A stretch of DNA of 11,584 nt. It comes from Amoebophrya sp. AT5.2. Its lineage: Eukaryota; Sar; Dinophyceae; Syndiniales; Amoebophryaceae. The translations under genes were made by a program, and so were the position numbers. The notes below the pieces were generated by a model, which ran no database searches, was not told the DNA's origin, and worked only from the letters and a program-made list of their open reading frames with translations. Below are positions 1-8,156 of this stretch, one piece after another. Position 1 is the stretch's first letter. Each line of letters opens with the position of its first letter. The DNA lies in assembly GCA_005223375.1 (NCBI GenBank), contig RXOD01006018.1, forward strand, positions 1 through 11,584, read 5' to 3'.

Positions 1-1
1 G

Positions 2-1333
2 CGCGTGTCTGCCGCTCCAGCTGCGTCTCCCCCGCCGACCACGTTATCCGCCGCCTGTGTCACAGCATCTCCATCTTCGCCGGAACGCAAAAAGCTTCCT
101 TCCTCAGCTGATCGGAGGAGTTTGGTGACAAGCAGCTCCCCCCTGTTGTCTTTCACGACGAGCGCGAGTACACGGGCCCCGTCGCCGCTGTCTAGACCGC
201 CGACGGGTCTTGCCACCGCGTCCGGCTCACCTTCGGGCTGGAGCCGGCAAGCATCCCCGAGCTACATCGATTGCAGCCGGCCGCTACTAGCCTCCGCTGG
301 AGGTGGAGCTGCAGGTCTGACAGACATCAAGATATCTCGGTCGCCCCTGCTGCTCCCGCGGTGTGACGAAGATGGACCGGAGTCCGACGCTGCCGGGCGC
401 TTATTCCGAGAAGTGGAAGCGGTTCTCCGCGAGCAAATAGCTGCGACGCAGGAGCTTGAGTATGAGTCCGAGATACCTAAGCTACCCCCAGACATACTCA
501 AGACATCCGAGGACCTAAGCTACCGTCCTTCGATGCCAAGCAGCTCCGCGCGCGAAAACTCGCCAAGAACTGCTCCTGCGCGAGTTCTCGTGCGAGAGGA
601 AGCCGGCACGCGGCTTTCGACCCCGGTGCTGGTCCGACAAGAAGAGAATGCGTACACGGAGGCCTCCGCCCCTGAGCAGCTCGCGGAGGCCTCCCCCACC
701 TACTTGATTGTCGCTCCCCCCTACGGCGCCGACTGCCACCCCTACCGCCGGTATTGGGAGGACTCTTTCCTTCCCGAGGACGCCGTTGAGAACAAGGCCG
801 AACCGATCTACCTCCGGCGGGTCCTCGAGCCAGAGTCAGAGTCTAGAATCTCTGCTGCCCCTCCTGCTGCTGCGTCGTGTTCCGTCGAGCTGGTGCAGAG
901 GTCCGCGGCGGAAGTTGCAGACCGAGAAAAAAAAACTGAAGTTGCAGATGCTCGGTCTGCCGATCGGGGTGCGAACACGGACCGCGCGCTACGTCTGGAA
1001 GTGCTTCGGTGGTCCTCTCTCGAGGTTGCGTGGGCGAGGTGGCGGCAGGCCGATAATATACTCCGAGGCATCATGATCAAGGGAGATTTAAACGATAAGG
1101 ATGAAAGTTATAAGAAAGGAACAAGTTGTGCTAGCTCTGATAACCTCGGCTGTCAGTCTCAAACTCAATCTGAATGGGCCTCGCGAAAGGCCGCACACGC
1201 CCACCGAGCGCGAGAGCTGTTGCAAGTCGTGGAGTTAGGGGAAGAACGACTCCGGGACAAGGTTGTTGACAGCTGTTTTGCGGGTCTTGACGCGACCAAG
1301 CTGGAGAATGGGAAGTGGCGCCTTCGGCTATGA
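2..1333 (+). CDS. Hypothetical low-complexity Ser/Pro-rich protein, 5' end outside the window
   Basis: The frame is open from the window edge and stops at TGA 1331-1333, giving at least 443 codons. The first possible start in view is a GTG at 5, and codons are open before it, so the true start is probably upstream. The first 110 residues are rich in Ser, Pro, Thr and Ala and look disordered. The middle is charged and contains two similar short motifs, RVLVREEA and PVLVRQEE, about 16 residues apart (nt 575-655). The C-terminal 150 residues are richer in Glu, Arg, Leu and Ala and could form helices. A less GC-rich insert at about 1070-1165 could be an unrecognised intron. No signal peptide, membrane segment or enzyme motif was seen. 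The frame length makes coding very likely; the function is unknown. The last codons overlap another open frame (1315-1686), so the stop at 1333 may not be the end if the gene is spliced. Confidence 0.6.
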   Translation, partial: RVSAAPAASPPPTTLSAACVTASPSSPERKKLPSSADRRSLVTSSSPLLSFTTSASTRAPSPLSRPPTGLATASGSPSGWSRQASPSYIDCSRPLLASAGGGAAGLTDIKISRSPLLLPRCDEDGPESDAAGRLFREVEAVLREQIAATQELEYESEIPKLPPDILKTSEDLSYRPSMPSSSARENSPRTAPARVLVREEAGTRLSTPVLVRQEENAYTEASAPEQLAEASPTYLIVAPPYGADCHPYRRYWEDSFLPEDAVENKAEPIYLRRVLEPESESRISAAPPAAASCSVELVQRSAAEVADREKKTEVADARSADRGANTDRALRLEVLRWSSLEVAWARWRQADNILRGIMIKGDLNDKDESYKKGTSCASSDNLGCQSQTQSEWASRKAAHAHRARELLQVVELGEERLRDKVVDSCFAGLDATKLENGKWRLRL

Positions 1334-1946
1334 AGAAACCCGGTGGAGGAATTCTGCGAAAAACAAGTACAGAAGAGTCTTGGACGAGAGGGCCGATAAA
1401 GACCTTGGATAGGCTGGGTTTGACCAGTAGCAGTAATTTTCTTTATACCAGATATCGGTCTACTGACAACGTTGGCGCCGTGGTCGTATTGAGAGGTCTG
1501 GCTCTGGTTTGGTCAGCAACCCTGTCCAACAAGGTAGGAGGGCAAATTGTAACGAGAGGCAGTGCGGTGAGGCTCCTTATCCATGTCCGTTCGCGGTTTG
1601 GTCGCTTGCGACGCCCTCTGTCTCCTCACCCCTCTCGTTTCGAGGGTGGGTTCGCTGCGGCGACGCCAAGGCTATGGAGCCTATAACACATGTGTAGAGT
1701 CTGAACCTCAAAAAAAAAAATAAGGGAAGTGCGCAAGCAGAAACGCCGACTGCAGACGCCGACGCTTGCGATGTATAGCTGAGGAGCACTGCATCCGTTC
1801 AGCAACAAGTCTGCACTGATCATCCTTGTCGCCCGTGCTCGTATGCAGCGAGTCTGTCGCTGCTCTAGATAAGTTGGCGACTTGATCTTGAGTCGAGCCT
1901 TTAAGTATTCAAACTCCAGCACGAAACCTCTCTTTCCTACCGATCT
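1334..1946. other. Stretch after the first gene, with one doubtful open frame
   Basis: A + strand frame is open from 1315 to 1686 (123 codons, GTG start, TAA at 1684-1686) and overlaps the end of the first gene by 19 nt in another frame. Its first 45 residues are hydrophilic and could be an extra exon of that gene, but I found no clear splice pair and the length is not beyond chance. A run of 11 A residues at about 1710-1720 follows. From 1720 to 1946 I see nothing beyond a minus-strand open frame (1626-1922) with no recognisable content. Confidence 0.25.
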
Positions 1947-2051
1947 CAGAAAAAAAAGTTGCTATGTATTTAGCGGCGGGCGCAACGCTTCCTGATGCTG
2001 TATGCGTCCACCGACAGCCTTGCGCAAACCTCTACCAGCGCAGTGTATAAT
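1947..2051 (+). repeat. Diverged dispersed repeat, copy A, ending in a TATA-like box
   Basis: Three blocks recur in the same order about 400 bp downstream in copy B. They are an A-run followed by GTTG (1947-1961), a 22-bp block beginning CCTGAT (1991-2012, 18 of 22 identical to copy B), and GCGCAGTGTATAAT (2038-2051, 13 of 14 identical). The spacing between blocks differs by a few bases, as expected for old repeat copies. The last block resembles a TATA element, but no gene obviously starts just after it. Confidence 0.5.
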
Positions 2052-2100
2052 TGAGTACGTCAAAACTGCTATATCCAACATGGTTGCAGATTGGTAGGTT

Positions 2101-2163
2101 GTCGTATAGCGACTGAACTACATTCATACTTGCTCATCGGCCCGTAGTTCAGTCGTATAGCGA
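2101..2163. repeat. 12-bp direct repeats enclosing a short inverted repeat
   Basis: GTCGTATAGCGA occurs at 2101-2112 and again, identically, at 2152-2163. Between and overlapping them is a perfect 11-bp inverted repeat, GACTGAACTAC (2111-2121) and GTAGTTCAGTC (2144-2154), with a 22-nt loop. The arrangement looks like a target-site duplication around a tiny terminal-inverted-repeat insertion of about 39 bp (2113-2151). No protein is encoded. A structured RNA or regulatory site is an alternative. Confidence 0.6.
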
Positions 2164-2251
2164 GAAAGTACATGATCGCGCGAAACTACATGCCCTAGCA
2201 CGAGGTGTATTATTTGCTTTTATATTTATTTTTTACAAAGAACCTTAAAGG

Positions 2252-2340
2252 TAACCTGGGGACCTGCCAGCCGGGACCTGCACCAGCGAACAGGCCGTCC
2301 TGTTCGGTGGGTAGGTCCCGGCTGGCAGGTCCCCACGTTA
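2252..2340. repeat. Large near-perfect hairpin (inverted repeat)
   Basis: The arms 2258-2279 and 2313-2334 pair perfectly over 22 bp. The stem extends outward by one T-A pair (2257/2335), a C-C mismatch, and four more pairs (2252-2255 with 2337-2340). Inside the loop a second perfect 8-bp stem, CGAACAGG (2287-2294) with CCTGTTCG (2299-2306), closes a 4-nt loop. The left arm is itself built of two similar GGGACCTG units. The block is much more GC-rich than its flanks. It could be a fold-back element, a short transposable element derivative or a structured RNA; there is no T-run directly after it to suggest a terminator. Confidence 0.7.
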
Positions 2341-2352
2341 TACGTGTAGCAG

Positions 2353-2445
2353 CAGAAAAAAGTTGGATTTTCGAAATTCCTGATACGGTACGCGTCTACC
2401 CTCCTGATGGGCTCTTAGCCGTGCTCACCCGGCGCAGTATATAAT
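2353..2445 (+). repeat. Diverged dispersed repeat, copy B, ending in a TATA-like box
   Basis: This is the partner of copy A. The A-run plus GTTG is at 2353-2365, the CCTGAT block at 2379-2400, and GCGCAGTATATAAT at 2432-2445. It begins 13 bp after the right arm of the large hairpin at 2252-2340, so the hairpin may be part of the same element or an insertion next to it. Confidence 0.5.
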
Positions 2446-2455
2446 CGCATTCGCA

Positions 2456-3013
2456 ATTTCGAACAGCTCGGAATCGGATTAAGACTTGGCCATCCATGTC
2501 TATCGCAGTTCAGGCGTACATGTACAAGGAGGAGCAAGCGGCGCTCGGGCTCGGTGTCGGGGGATGCTTTTTTTAGAAAGAAACTGAAGAAGGAGACGCC
2601 CTCGCGTAGAGTCCTTCGCGAGTGGTTTATGAATAAAAAGAATACGTATAGAAGATGAAAAAACTGAGCCTAGAAGAAGAACGGTACATAGCTCGCAGTC
2701 TTTTCTTCCTGCCAGCGTGGCCCTCGGCACCACCGAACCGAGGACGACTCCGAGGAACAAATGTAGGCTGCTTCTCGGCCTCGGTGGATGCCTTTTTTTT
2801 CGGACCTTTTCCGTGCGCCTTCCTCGAAGTGAAAGCGTAGGCAGCCGCCGCGGATCTCTCTGACGTGGGCTGTGCTGGAAGAAGCTGAAGCATGAGATGT
2901 CCTTGCGTCGAGGCATTTAGTACGCGCTGGCTTTTGTTTGTTTAGAAAGTCTTAGTCTCCCCTAGCGGTTTAGTTTACCTGGAAGCAGAATTATTTATCA
3001 GAAACTGTGACTC
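2456..3013. other. Region with no supported gene
   Basis: Open frames exist on both strands (minus 2500-2916 and 2627-2893; plus 2655-2840), but all are short, mutually overlapping and biased by homopolymer runs such as the T8 near 2793. The minus 2627-2893 frame has a Lys/Arg-rich middle and could be an exon, but no start context, splice pair or familiar motif supports it. Confidence 0.3.
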
Positions 3014-3334
3014 ATGCTCATCGAAACAATTCAAAGCGGAGCTTCCGCCTCGTCCTCAGCATCAAGGTGAGGAGAACACGTGATACCTGACGAGGCAACT
3101 TTCTTTGGAACAAAAGCAAGCACGCTGATAGATACCGCACTGAAAAACCTCAGAGATGCCGTCGGTTCTGTCCATTTGCTTACTTTTATTCAGTATTTGC
3201 GGAAATCCAAAATCAAAGTGGGACGCCGCAAGGAAGTGGCCTGTGTCTGTGTTCCTTCCATCCTAGCGTCGTGCATTCTGGTCCTCGTACTATTCGTCTT
3301 GCAAGTCGCTCGACGTACAGCGTTCCTTTTCTGA
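3014..3334 (+). CDS. Possible small spliced membrane protein (two-exon model)
   Basis: ATG at 3014 opens a Ser/Ala-rich stretch that would stop at 3068-3070 if unspliced. Just before that stop, AAG|GTGAGG (3066/3067) is a good donor consensus. The acceptor GCAAG|C at 3120/3121 follows a pyrimidine-rich stretch. Removing 3067-3120 (54 nt) joins exon 1 to an open frame ending at TGA 3332-3334, for 88 residues in all. The C-terminal part has a basic stretch, then a hydrophobic segment (about nt 3256-3301) rich in Leu, Val and Ile, then Arg-Arg: the look of a single-pass membrane protein. A further intron at 3305-3359 (55 nt) could replace the tail and continue the gene into the open stretch after 3360. 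No family is recognised. All of this is inferred from splice consensus and frame; there is no homology support. Confidence 0.3.
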
Positions 3335-4201
3335 GATTTCCGATCGGTGAAGACCTGAGTCCAGTCATAGTAAATTGATTCGTCGTGTGCGTGTCGAGGT
3401 CTCTGTCAATCGGCCAACCGTTCTTATCCATCGTTCGTCGGAAAGGACGAAGCGAAGAACCAGGCGCCTCAACTGCGGAGATGTTAGTGATGAGCATGAA
3501 AGAATTAAGAATATGTATGCGGTGGAAAACTGGTTGGAGATGCATAGAGCGAACTGATTTTAGAATCAATGACGCAAGCGCATGCGGTCGTGCATTCGAA
3601 TTCGTCGCGATGCGTCATTCTCCTGCGTCCTCGTCCAAGGTGCAGCCTATTTCTACAGTCGAGAAGGTCGCTCGTGGTACTTATGTTTGTCATCTTCATC
3701 GGTTCGCCGTCCGTGATGAAAATAAATTGGATGAGCGGGACGACATCAATGGCAGCCCACAAACAGTGGAGCCGTTCACCCCAGCTCGTGGCAGCCGATG
3801 ATGATGATTCCGATTTGATCTGATATAATGGATCCAAAAAACAAAAGCTCTTCGCTCGTTTTCGTTTCGAAAGAAAGTGAAAATCTAAAAAACCAGAAGC
3901 CCGAAGCTGATGGAGTTCCTTCGTTGTCCTTATTATGAGGATCGAGTACGAGTGTACGAGTACGATGCCGCAACTAGTGGATCTTCATTCTGGTCGATCT
4001 CGATCCCGAGCCTCCCGATCTGATCGTAGACTGCTTTTGCATCATCCATCTTCATCTTCATGAGACAACCAACTGAGCAGGACCAAGCGGGTCATCCATG
4101 AGGCGTAAGGACAAGTAAGAGTCAGACGAAGACGAAGCTGGATACTGAAACCTGTTCCGCCTCGCAACAAGATTGCTGTCAATATATATGACAGTTCAAC
4201 A
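3335..4201 (+). other. Short open stretches that may be further exons
   Basis: The + strand is open in one frame from 3351 to 3557 and in another from 3385 to 3801. A 49-nt GT-AG candidate intron (3515-3563, GTATGC to TTTTAG) joins the two. A third frame runs 3569-3823 and ends in an Asp run. ATG 3910 opens 37 codons to TGA 4021-4023. None is beyond chance length and no motif is known, so exon structure is unresolved. Other small items: CGAGTACGA occurs twice (3943-3951, 3957-3965), and arms CTGTCA/TGACAG surround ATATATA at 4176-4194, a possible TATA region upstream of the main gene. Confidence 0.25.
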
Positions 4202-4500
4202 AGTTTACAACTAAGGTAAGTAAATCCATTTTTTTTGACCTTGGGTAGTACTAACTCTCACACCCACTACGACGAGCGCGCGTCTTGGTTAATCAAGAAA
4301 ATATAAAGCAAGGATATTTATACGAACAAAACGGGACCACGTGGGGCATCAACGAGGAAGTTATAGACTCGAACTGTTCCGTCGTGGAACAACACGGGAC
4401 GGACACGGGTCGCCTGATTCTGATATCTGTAAAGTATGTCAATGTCTACTAAATAATGGTCCTTGGTTCTAACGGAAGAAGTAGTTTACAACTCACTCAG
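4202..4500 (+). promoter_or_regulatory. Probable 5' leader intron of the main gene, flanked by 11-bp direct repeats
   Basis: CTAAG|GTAAGT at 4215/4216 is a perfect donor consensus, and ACTCACTCAG at 4491-4500 is a good acceptor. Together they define a 285-nt intron (4216-4500) ending 86 nt before the ATG at 4587. AGTTTACAACT occurs at 4202-4212, just before the donor, and at 4483-4493, just before the acceptor. The reading frame upstream of the donor reaches a stop at once, so the intron would lie in the untranslated leader. This is inference from splice consensus only. Confidence 0.35.
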
Positions 4501-4586
4501 ACGCACAATCAACGAAGACGCGCACCTTCATCGACCTCCTTGTTCTCAACCTAATACTTAATATAAACTCTATCTTCAAAATCAAA

Positions 4587-7500
4587 ATGAAAGTCGTTCG
4601 TCTCGCGGACGACGCAGTTGTGCGGAAAAAGGATTGGGCTGCCAGGAAGATGTCGATTTGGGCGATCTTCTGGATGTACGCCCGGCTGTTTGCGTTCGGG
4701 GGAGCAGCGGGAGTCTTCCGAGGTGCTTCCAAAAACAAACAAGACTTTCCGAGCGCGAACGTCCCACAAGCCGCTTTGGACCAGCTTCGTCGTGTGGTGA
4801 CGATCTGTCTCGACGAGACAGCGAAGGAGTTCCGCTTTTCACATCAGGAGATGGCTGGGTCGACCTGGTTTGGAGGGACTGGAGTGCTGGGAGAACACGA
4901 GCAGGTCCGTGGTCATTCTTCTGTGGCAGCTGCCCGGGCCCGTGCTCATTTTGCTTTTCCGCCTTCATTAGCTGACGTTGCTGCTCTCGAGGGTCGCGAG
5001 TCTCCTTCTTTTTGGGACGATGGAGGTAAAGGCACTGAGAATTTCGCTCGAGGGGTTTCTTGGCCTTCAGGAGTTGGATCTCGATGGCGATCTTCACGAT
5101 CTCGACCCTCGCGGCATTCTCTCGCTGGCTCGGAACTCTCGCTTGCGTACTCCCCGGGCCCCCGGCCTGGGGGAATCCCCTCGCTGGCGGAGGAAGGAAA
5201 CCCTGATGCCCGCATGTCGTGGGACCTGGACGATGAGGATGACGAGGAGGAGGTGAACATGAGCGGGGCCGTTGATGGCCAGCGTGATGGGGACCCTGTT
5301 CATGGACATGGGCATGGGCATGGTGGCGCAGAACTAGAAGAAGTTGCATCCTCTTCATCTTCACGCCTCTACGATCATGCTGACGGGGGTCGTTTCGATC
5401 GAGGTTTTGGCGGCGCTGTCCCGTGCTCCACCGCGGAGCATCTACGCGAACTCCGCAACGAACGCGGGGACTTCAGAAGCGTCGCAGCGTTAGAAGAATA
5501 CGTCTGGAACAGAAGCTTCAGGGATGCCTTCCACCGCCACCGGTTTTTGGACAGGTTCGCAAAGCAGCACGAGGCGGACGAAGGAATGGTTTACAACTGG
5601 TTGCGCAGCGTGGTGCGGGAGGAAATCGGAGGACTGGACAAAGAATGCAAGTGTAGTGACTCACTCATACCCAGCAACCAAATCGAGGAAGCAGGTGGGC
5701 GCTCTTGTCAAACATCTGCCGCCAGGCGTCCCGAGGACGAAAAAGAGACAGGCCAAGTCCTCACGTGCGTCGACGATTGGCCTGAAGAACAAGTCCCTTG
5801 CGGCTTCGTGCCTATGCTCGGTAGATGTGCCGGGCGCAGCTGGAATCCGGGTGATGAAAAGTTTGCACGTAGATGCGAGGAGGAGCAGGAGGAACCACAT
5901 ACTAGCGACTTTGATGAGGAGGACGCTCTGGACGCGCCTTATTTTCCGCCGCCGAGCCTCGCGAGCGCGAAGCCGAGGGCTCGCAGCGTAGCAGTCCCGC
6001 CTGACAGTGACACGAGAACCGCTCTGCGGGTCCTCTGCGGGGGCGGGGACGGATCGCAGTGCGGGGTTTGCCGATGCGGCAACTTGCAGGACAAACGCTC
6101 ATGGGAGTGCCCTGTAAGGCTCCTGCGGCGCGGACCACGTCCACGACCCTCGGCTACTAGTGGAAGTGGTGGCGCAGGCGCGCGAGCTGCGGCTGCGGGT
6201 GCGGCGGAGGACATTCGCGTTCATCAAGTGGACGGAAGCCATTTTTTGCGAGACGCCGACGCGGCCATCAGCCCCAAGCTTCTCTGGGAAAGACGGGCGC
6301 GGTCCGCGCCCAGCATGTTCCCAGCAGGTGGCGGAGATGACGGCTCTGCTTCAGGACAGCCGCCATTCTACCCGAGGACGGCGGAGCACCGCGATACTGC
6401 TGAAGAAGGTGAAGGGCCGGAGGCGGGCGTTGACCTAGGACGGTCCTGGTCGAACTCGAACCGCGCGGGCAGTTCTTGTCCTTCTGCCGACGATGATGAC
6501 GCTCTGAAGCAGCAACGAATACTGGGTCAACCGTACAGATTGCGGGCGGCGCTGCAGAATGATCCGGAAATCCGGGGGGCTCCTCGCTTTGCCGCATCGT
6601 CGTCCACCCCCACCTCGGGGCCGGTGGGCGCTTCTGCTTCTGGTGAAACGGCAACTCCGCTCGCAGAACAAGCAGGAGCGAACGTAGGCAGGGGTGCTGG
6701 AAGTGACGCCGAACCACGCGGAGAGGAAGATGGTGAGGACGGGCGCAGCGAGTATGAGAGCACGCAGTGTTCGAGTCAGGTGATAGGGAGCAACGCTTCT
6801 ACTTCTTCAGCAGGGGAAAATCGGCCAAGTTTCGGGTCATCAATACAATCATTCTCATGCGGCTCGACGTCATATTTAAGTCCCCGGCGCGAGGAAGAAG
6901 ACGACGAAGAGGAAGAGGAGCGGCTGTTGGGCGACGGGGCGCCGACACCAGAAGAAGTGGATCGCGCCGGCGCTGCTGCAGGAGCTGCGAGCGGGAGCGC
7001 AGCTCTTCTGTACGAGGCAGGCGCAGGAAAACCTGATCGCCGAGGGCCTGGCTCTGGGCGTACTACTAGTAGAAGCCCTCGCGAAGAAGCGATCGCGATG
7101 TCGCCACCGAGCCTCGTTCTGCCTTCGGCGGTGCTTGAGTCTGACCAAGGACACACAGGTGACAGGACCTCGGTGGCGCCAGGGGTCGCTGCAGAAGTAT
7201 GCGGATCCGTAGTGGCGGACGGAGGAACAGCGAGCACGAAGAGCGCGGAAATTCGCAGGCCCGCCCCCAGCTTGCGCTTGCCTCGGGTCGTCGCGAGGTT
7301 TCCAGAAGGAGCGGACGCGTCCAACTCGGCGCTGGGGCAGCCGCGGAAGCGCACTGCTGGCGTTGCCGCCGCCGAAGACGGACATTCTGACTGTTTTGAC
7401 ATCCAGGCGCCGCGACCGCTTAAACGTTCACAAGCTATACCAGATTTATTCGCGACGTGGTTAGATGCACTAAAGCAGCACCAGCAGGATGGGACGGGGA

Positions 7501-8156
7501 GGGCGACCACTCCAGATAATCCACTTTTCCACGGCTCCCCTGGCGGAACTTTTTCGCCGCCAGCCTCAGGCTCCCCGTCACCCGGTACAATTGAAGACAT
7601 CTACGACCCGCGAGCAGGAGAAGAAGAGGTGGCTGCCCCCGGCAGGGGCGGGTCGGGAAGCGCCACGCCGTGCGGCAATCCACACGGCGTGCTTGCCCCA
7701 TACCAGAAACGGGCCCCGATGAAGATCAGGACCAGGCAATCGCTGCTAGAGCCGCTCCGGATCCGTCTGCTGTTGATCAGCCGCTGCAGCGGTCGGCGTC
7801 ATTCTCATCCCCTTCATCTAGTCGCGGTGTTGCCAGGAGGCGCACGGACACGCTCACGCTGCACAATGCTGGGAAAGGTAGTGACCACACTTCGCGGGCT
7901 CGTGCAGCTGAACAGAAGGGGACTACGCTCCGTCGGCCGCAGAGCGTACCCGAAGACCTCAGCCAATGGAACGCAGGCCCTCTTCATCAAGAGAGAGGCG
8001 GAGCGAGAGCATCTGGCTGTGTTCTACCCCAATCCCTCAGCCAATGGAATGCAGATTCTCTTCATCAAGAGAGAGGCGGAGGAGCATCTGGCTTTCTGCA
8101 TCTGGCAGCGGCGCCCGGGTCTGGCCGGACAGGATCTAAAGGCTCTTCCGAGCTGA
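4587..8156 (+). CDS. Main gene, first long open frame: large disordered protein of unknown function
   Basis: ATG 4587 lies in an A-rich context (AAAATCAAAATG) and opens 1,189 codons; chance cannot explain this length. Residues 23-44 are hydrophobic (starting MSIWAIFWMYARLF) after a basic stretch, suggesting a signal anchor or, from Met 22 (nt 4650), a signal peptide. An acidic run is at about 214-222 and a His-Gly run at 239-247. A compact helix-like stretch, the most likely folded part, lies at about 297-352 (ALEEYVWNRSFRDAFHRHRF within it). A Cys cluster (C484, C492, C495, C497, C508) could bind metal. An Asp/Glu run is near 765-780. Most of the rest is Ser/Gly/Ala/Arg-rich and disordered. 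From about nt 7,700 this frame turns Arg/Leu-rich and unlike the rest, while the overlapping frame 7670-9070 takes over the same composition, so the last 150 codons here are probably not used. Scaffold-like protein; no family recognised. Confidence 0.6.
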   Translation: MKVVRLADDAVVRKKDWAARKMSIWAIFWMYARLFAFGGAAGVFRGASKNKQDFPSANVPQAALDQLRRVVTICLDETAKEFRFSHQEMAGSTWFGGTGVLGEHEQVRGHSSVAAARARAHFAFPPSLADVAALEGRESPSFWDDGGKGTENFARGVSWPSGVGSRWRSSRSRPSRHSLAGSELSLAYSPGPRPGGIPSLAEEGNPDARMSWDLDDEDDEEEVNMSGAVDGQRDGDPVHGHGHGHGGAELEEVASSSSSRLYDHADGGRFDRGFGGAVPCSTAEHLRELRNERGDFRSVAALEEYVWNRSFRDAFHRHRFLDRFAKQHEADEGMVYNWLRSVVREEIGGLDKECKCSDSLIPSNQIEEAGGRSCQTSAARRPEDEKETGQVLTCVDDWPEEQVPCGFVPMLGRCAGRSWNPGDEKFARRCEEEQEEPHTSDFDEEDALDAPYFPPPSLASAKPRARSVAVPPDSDTRTALRVLCGGGDGSQCGVCRCGNLQDKRSWECPVRLLRRGPRPRPSATSGSGGAGARAAAAGAAEDIRVHQVDGSHFLRDADAAISPKLLWERRARSAPSMFPAGGGDDGSASGQPPFYPRTAEHRDTAEEGEGPEAGVDLGRSWSNSNRAGSSCPSADDDDALKQQRILGQPYRLRAALQNDPEIRGAPRFAASSSTPTSGPVGASASGETATPLAEQAGANVGRGAGSDAEPRGEEDGEDGRSEYESTQCSSQVIGSNASTSSAGENRPSFGSSIQSFSCGSTSYLSPRREEEDDEEEEERLLGDGAPTPEEVDRAGAAAGAASGSAALLYEAGAGKPDRRGPGSGRTTSRSPREEAIAMSPPSLVLPSAVLESDQGHTGDRTSVAPGVAAEVCGSVVADGGTASTKSAEIRRPAPSLRLPRVVARFPEGADASNSALGQPRKRTAGVAAAEDGHSDCFDIQAPRPLKRSQAIPDLFATWLDALKQHQQDGTGRATTPDNPLFHGSPGGTFSPPASGSPSPGTIEDIYDPRAGEEEVAAPGRGGSGSATPCGNPHGVLAPYQKRAPMKIRTRQSLLEPLRIRLLLISRCSGRRHSHPLHLVAVLPGGARTRSRCTMLGKVVTTLRGLVQLNRRGLRSVGRRAYPKTSANGTQALFIKREAEREHLAVFYPNPSANGMQILFIKREAEEHLAFCIWQRRPGLAGQDLKALPS
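5302..5325 (+). repeat. Hexamer microsatellite encoding a His-Gly run
   Basis: Four tandem ATGGNN units (ATGGAC, ATGGGC, ATGGGC, ATGGTG) lie inside the main gene and are read as alternating His and Gly. A His-rich run may bind metal, but repeat slippage explains it equally well. Confidence 0.6.

Noticed and set aside
2141..2190. tRNA-like 5' half (CCCGTAGTTCAGTCGTATAGCG resembles an acceptor and D-arm start, in two parts)
   Set aside because: No T-arm box (GTTCGANNC type), anticodon stem or closing acceptor strand follows, and the similarity is part of the 2101-2163 direct/inverted repeat.
3943..3965. CRISPR-like repeat (CGAGTACGA twice)
   Set aside because: There are only two 9-bp copies with a 5-bp gap; this is a simple local duplication.
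4582..5364. 260-codon minus-strand open frame, and the 274-codon one at 6776-7600
   Set aside because: Both are antisense to the 1,189-codon frame. Their repeats mirror its sense codons and they have no independent features.
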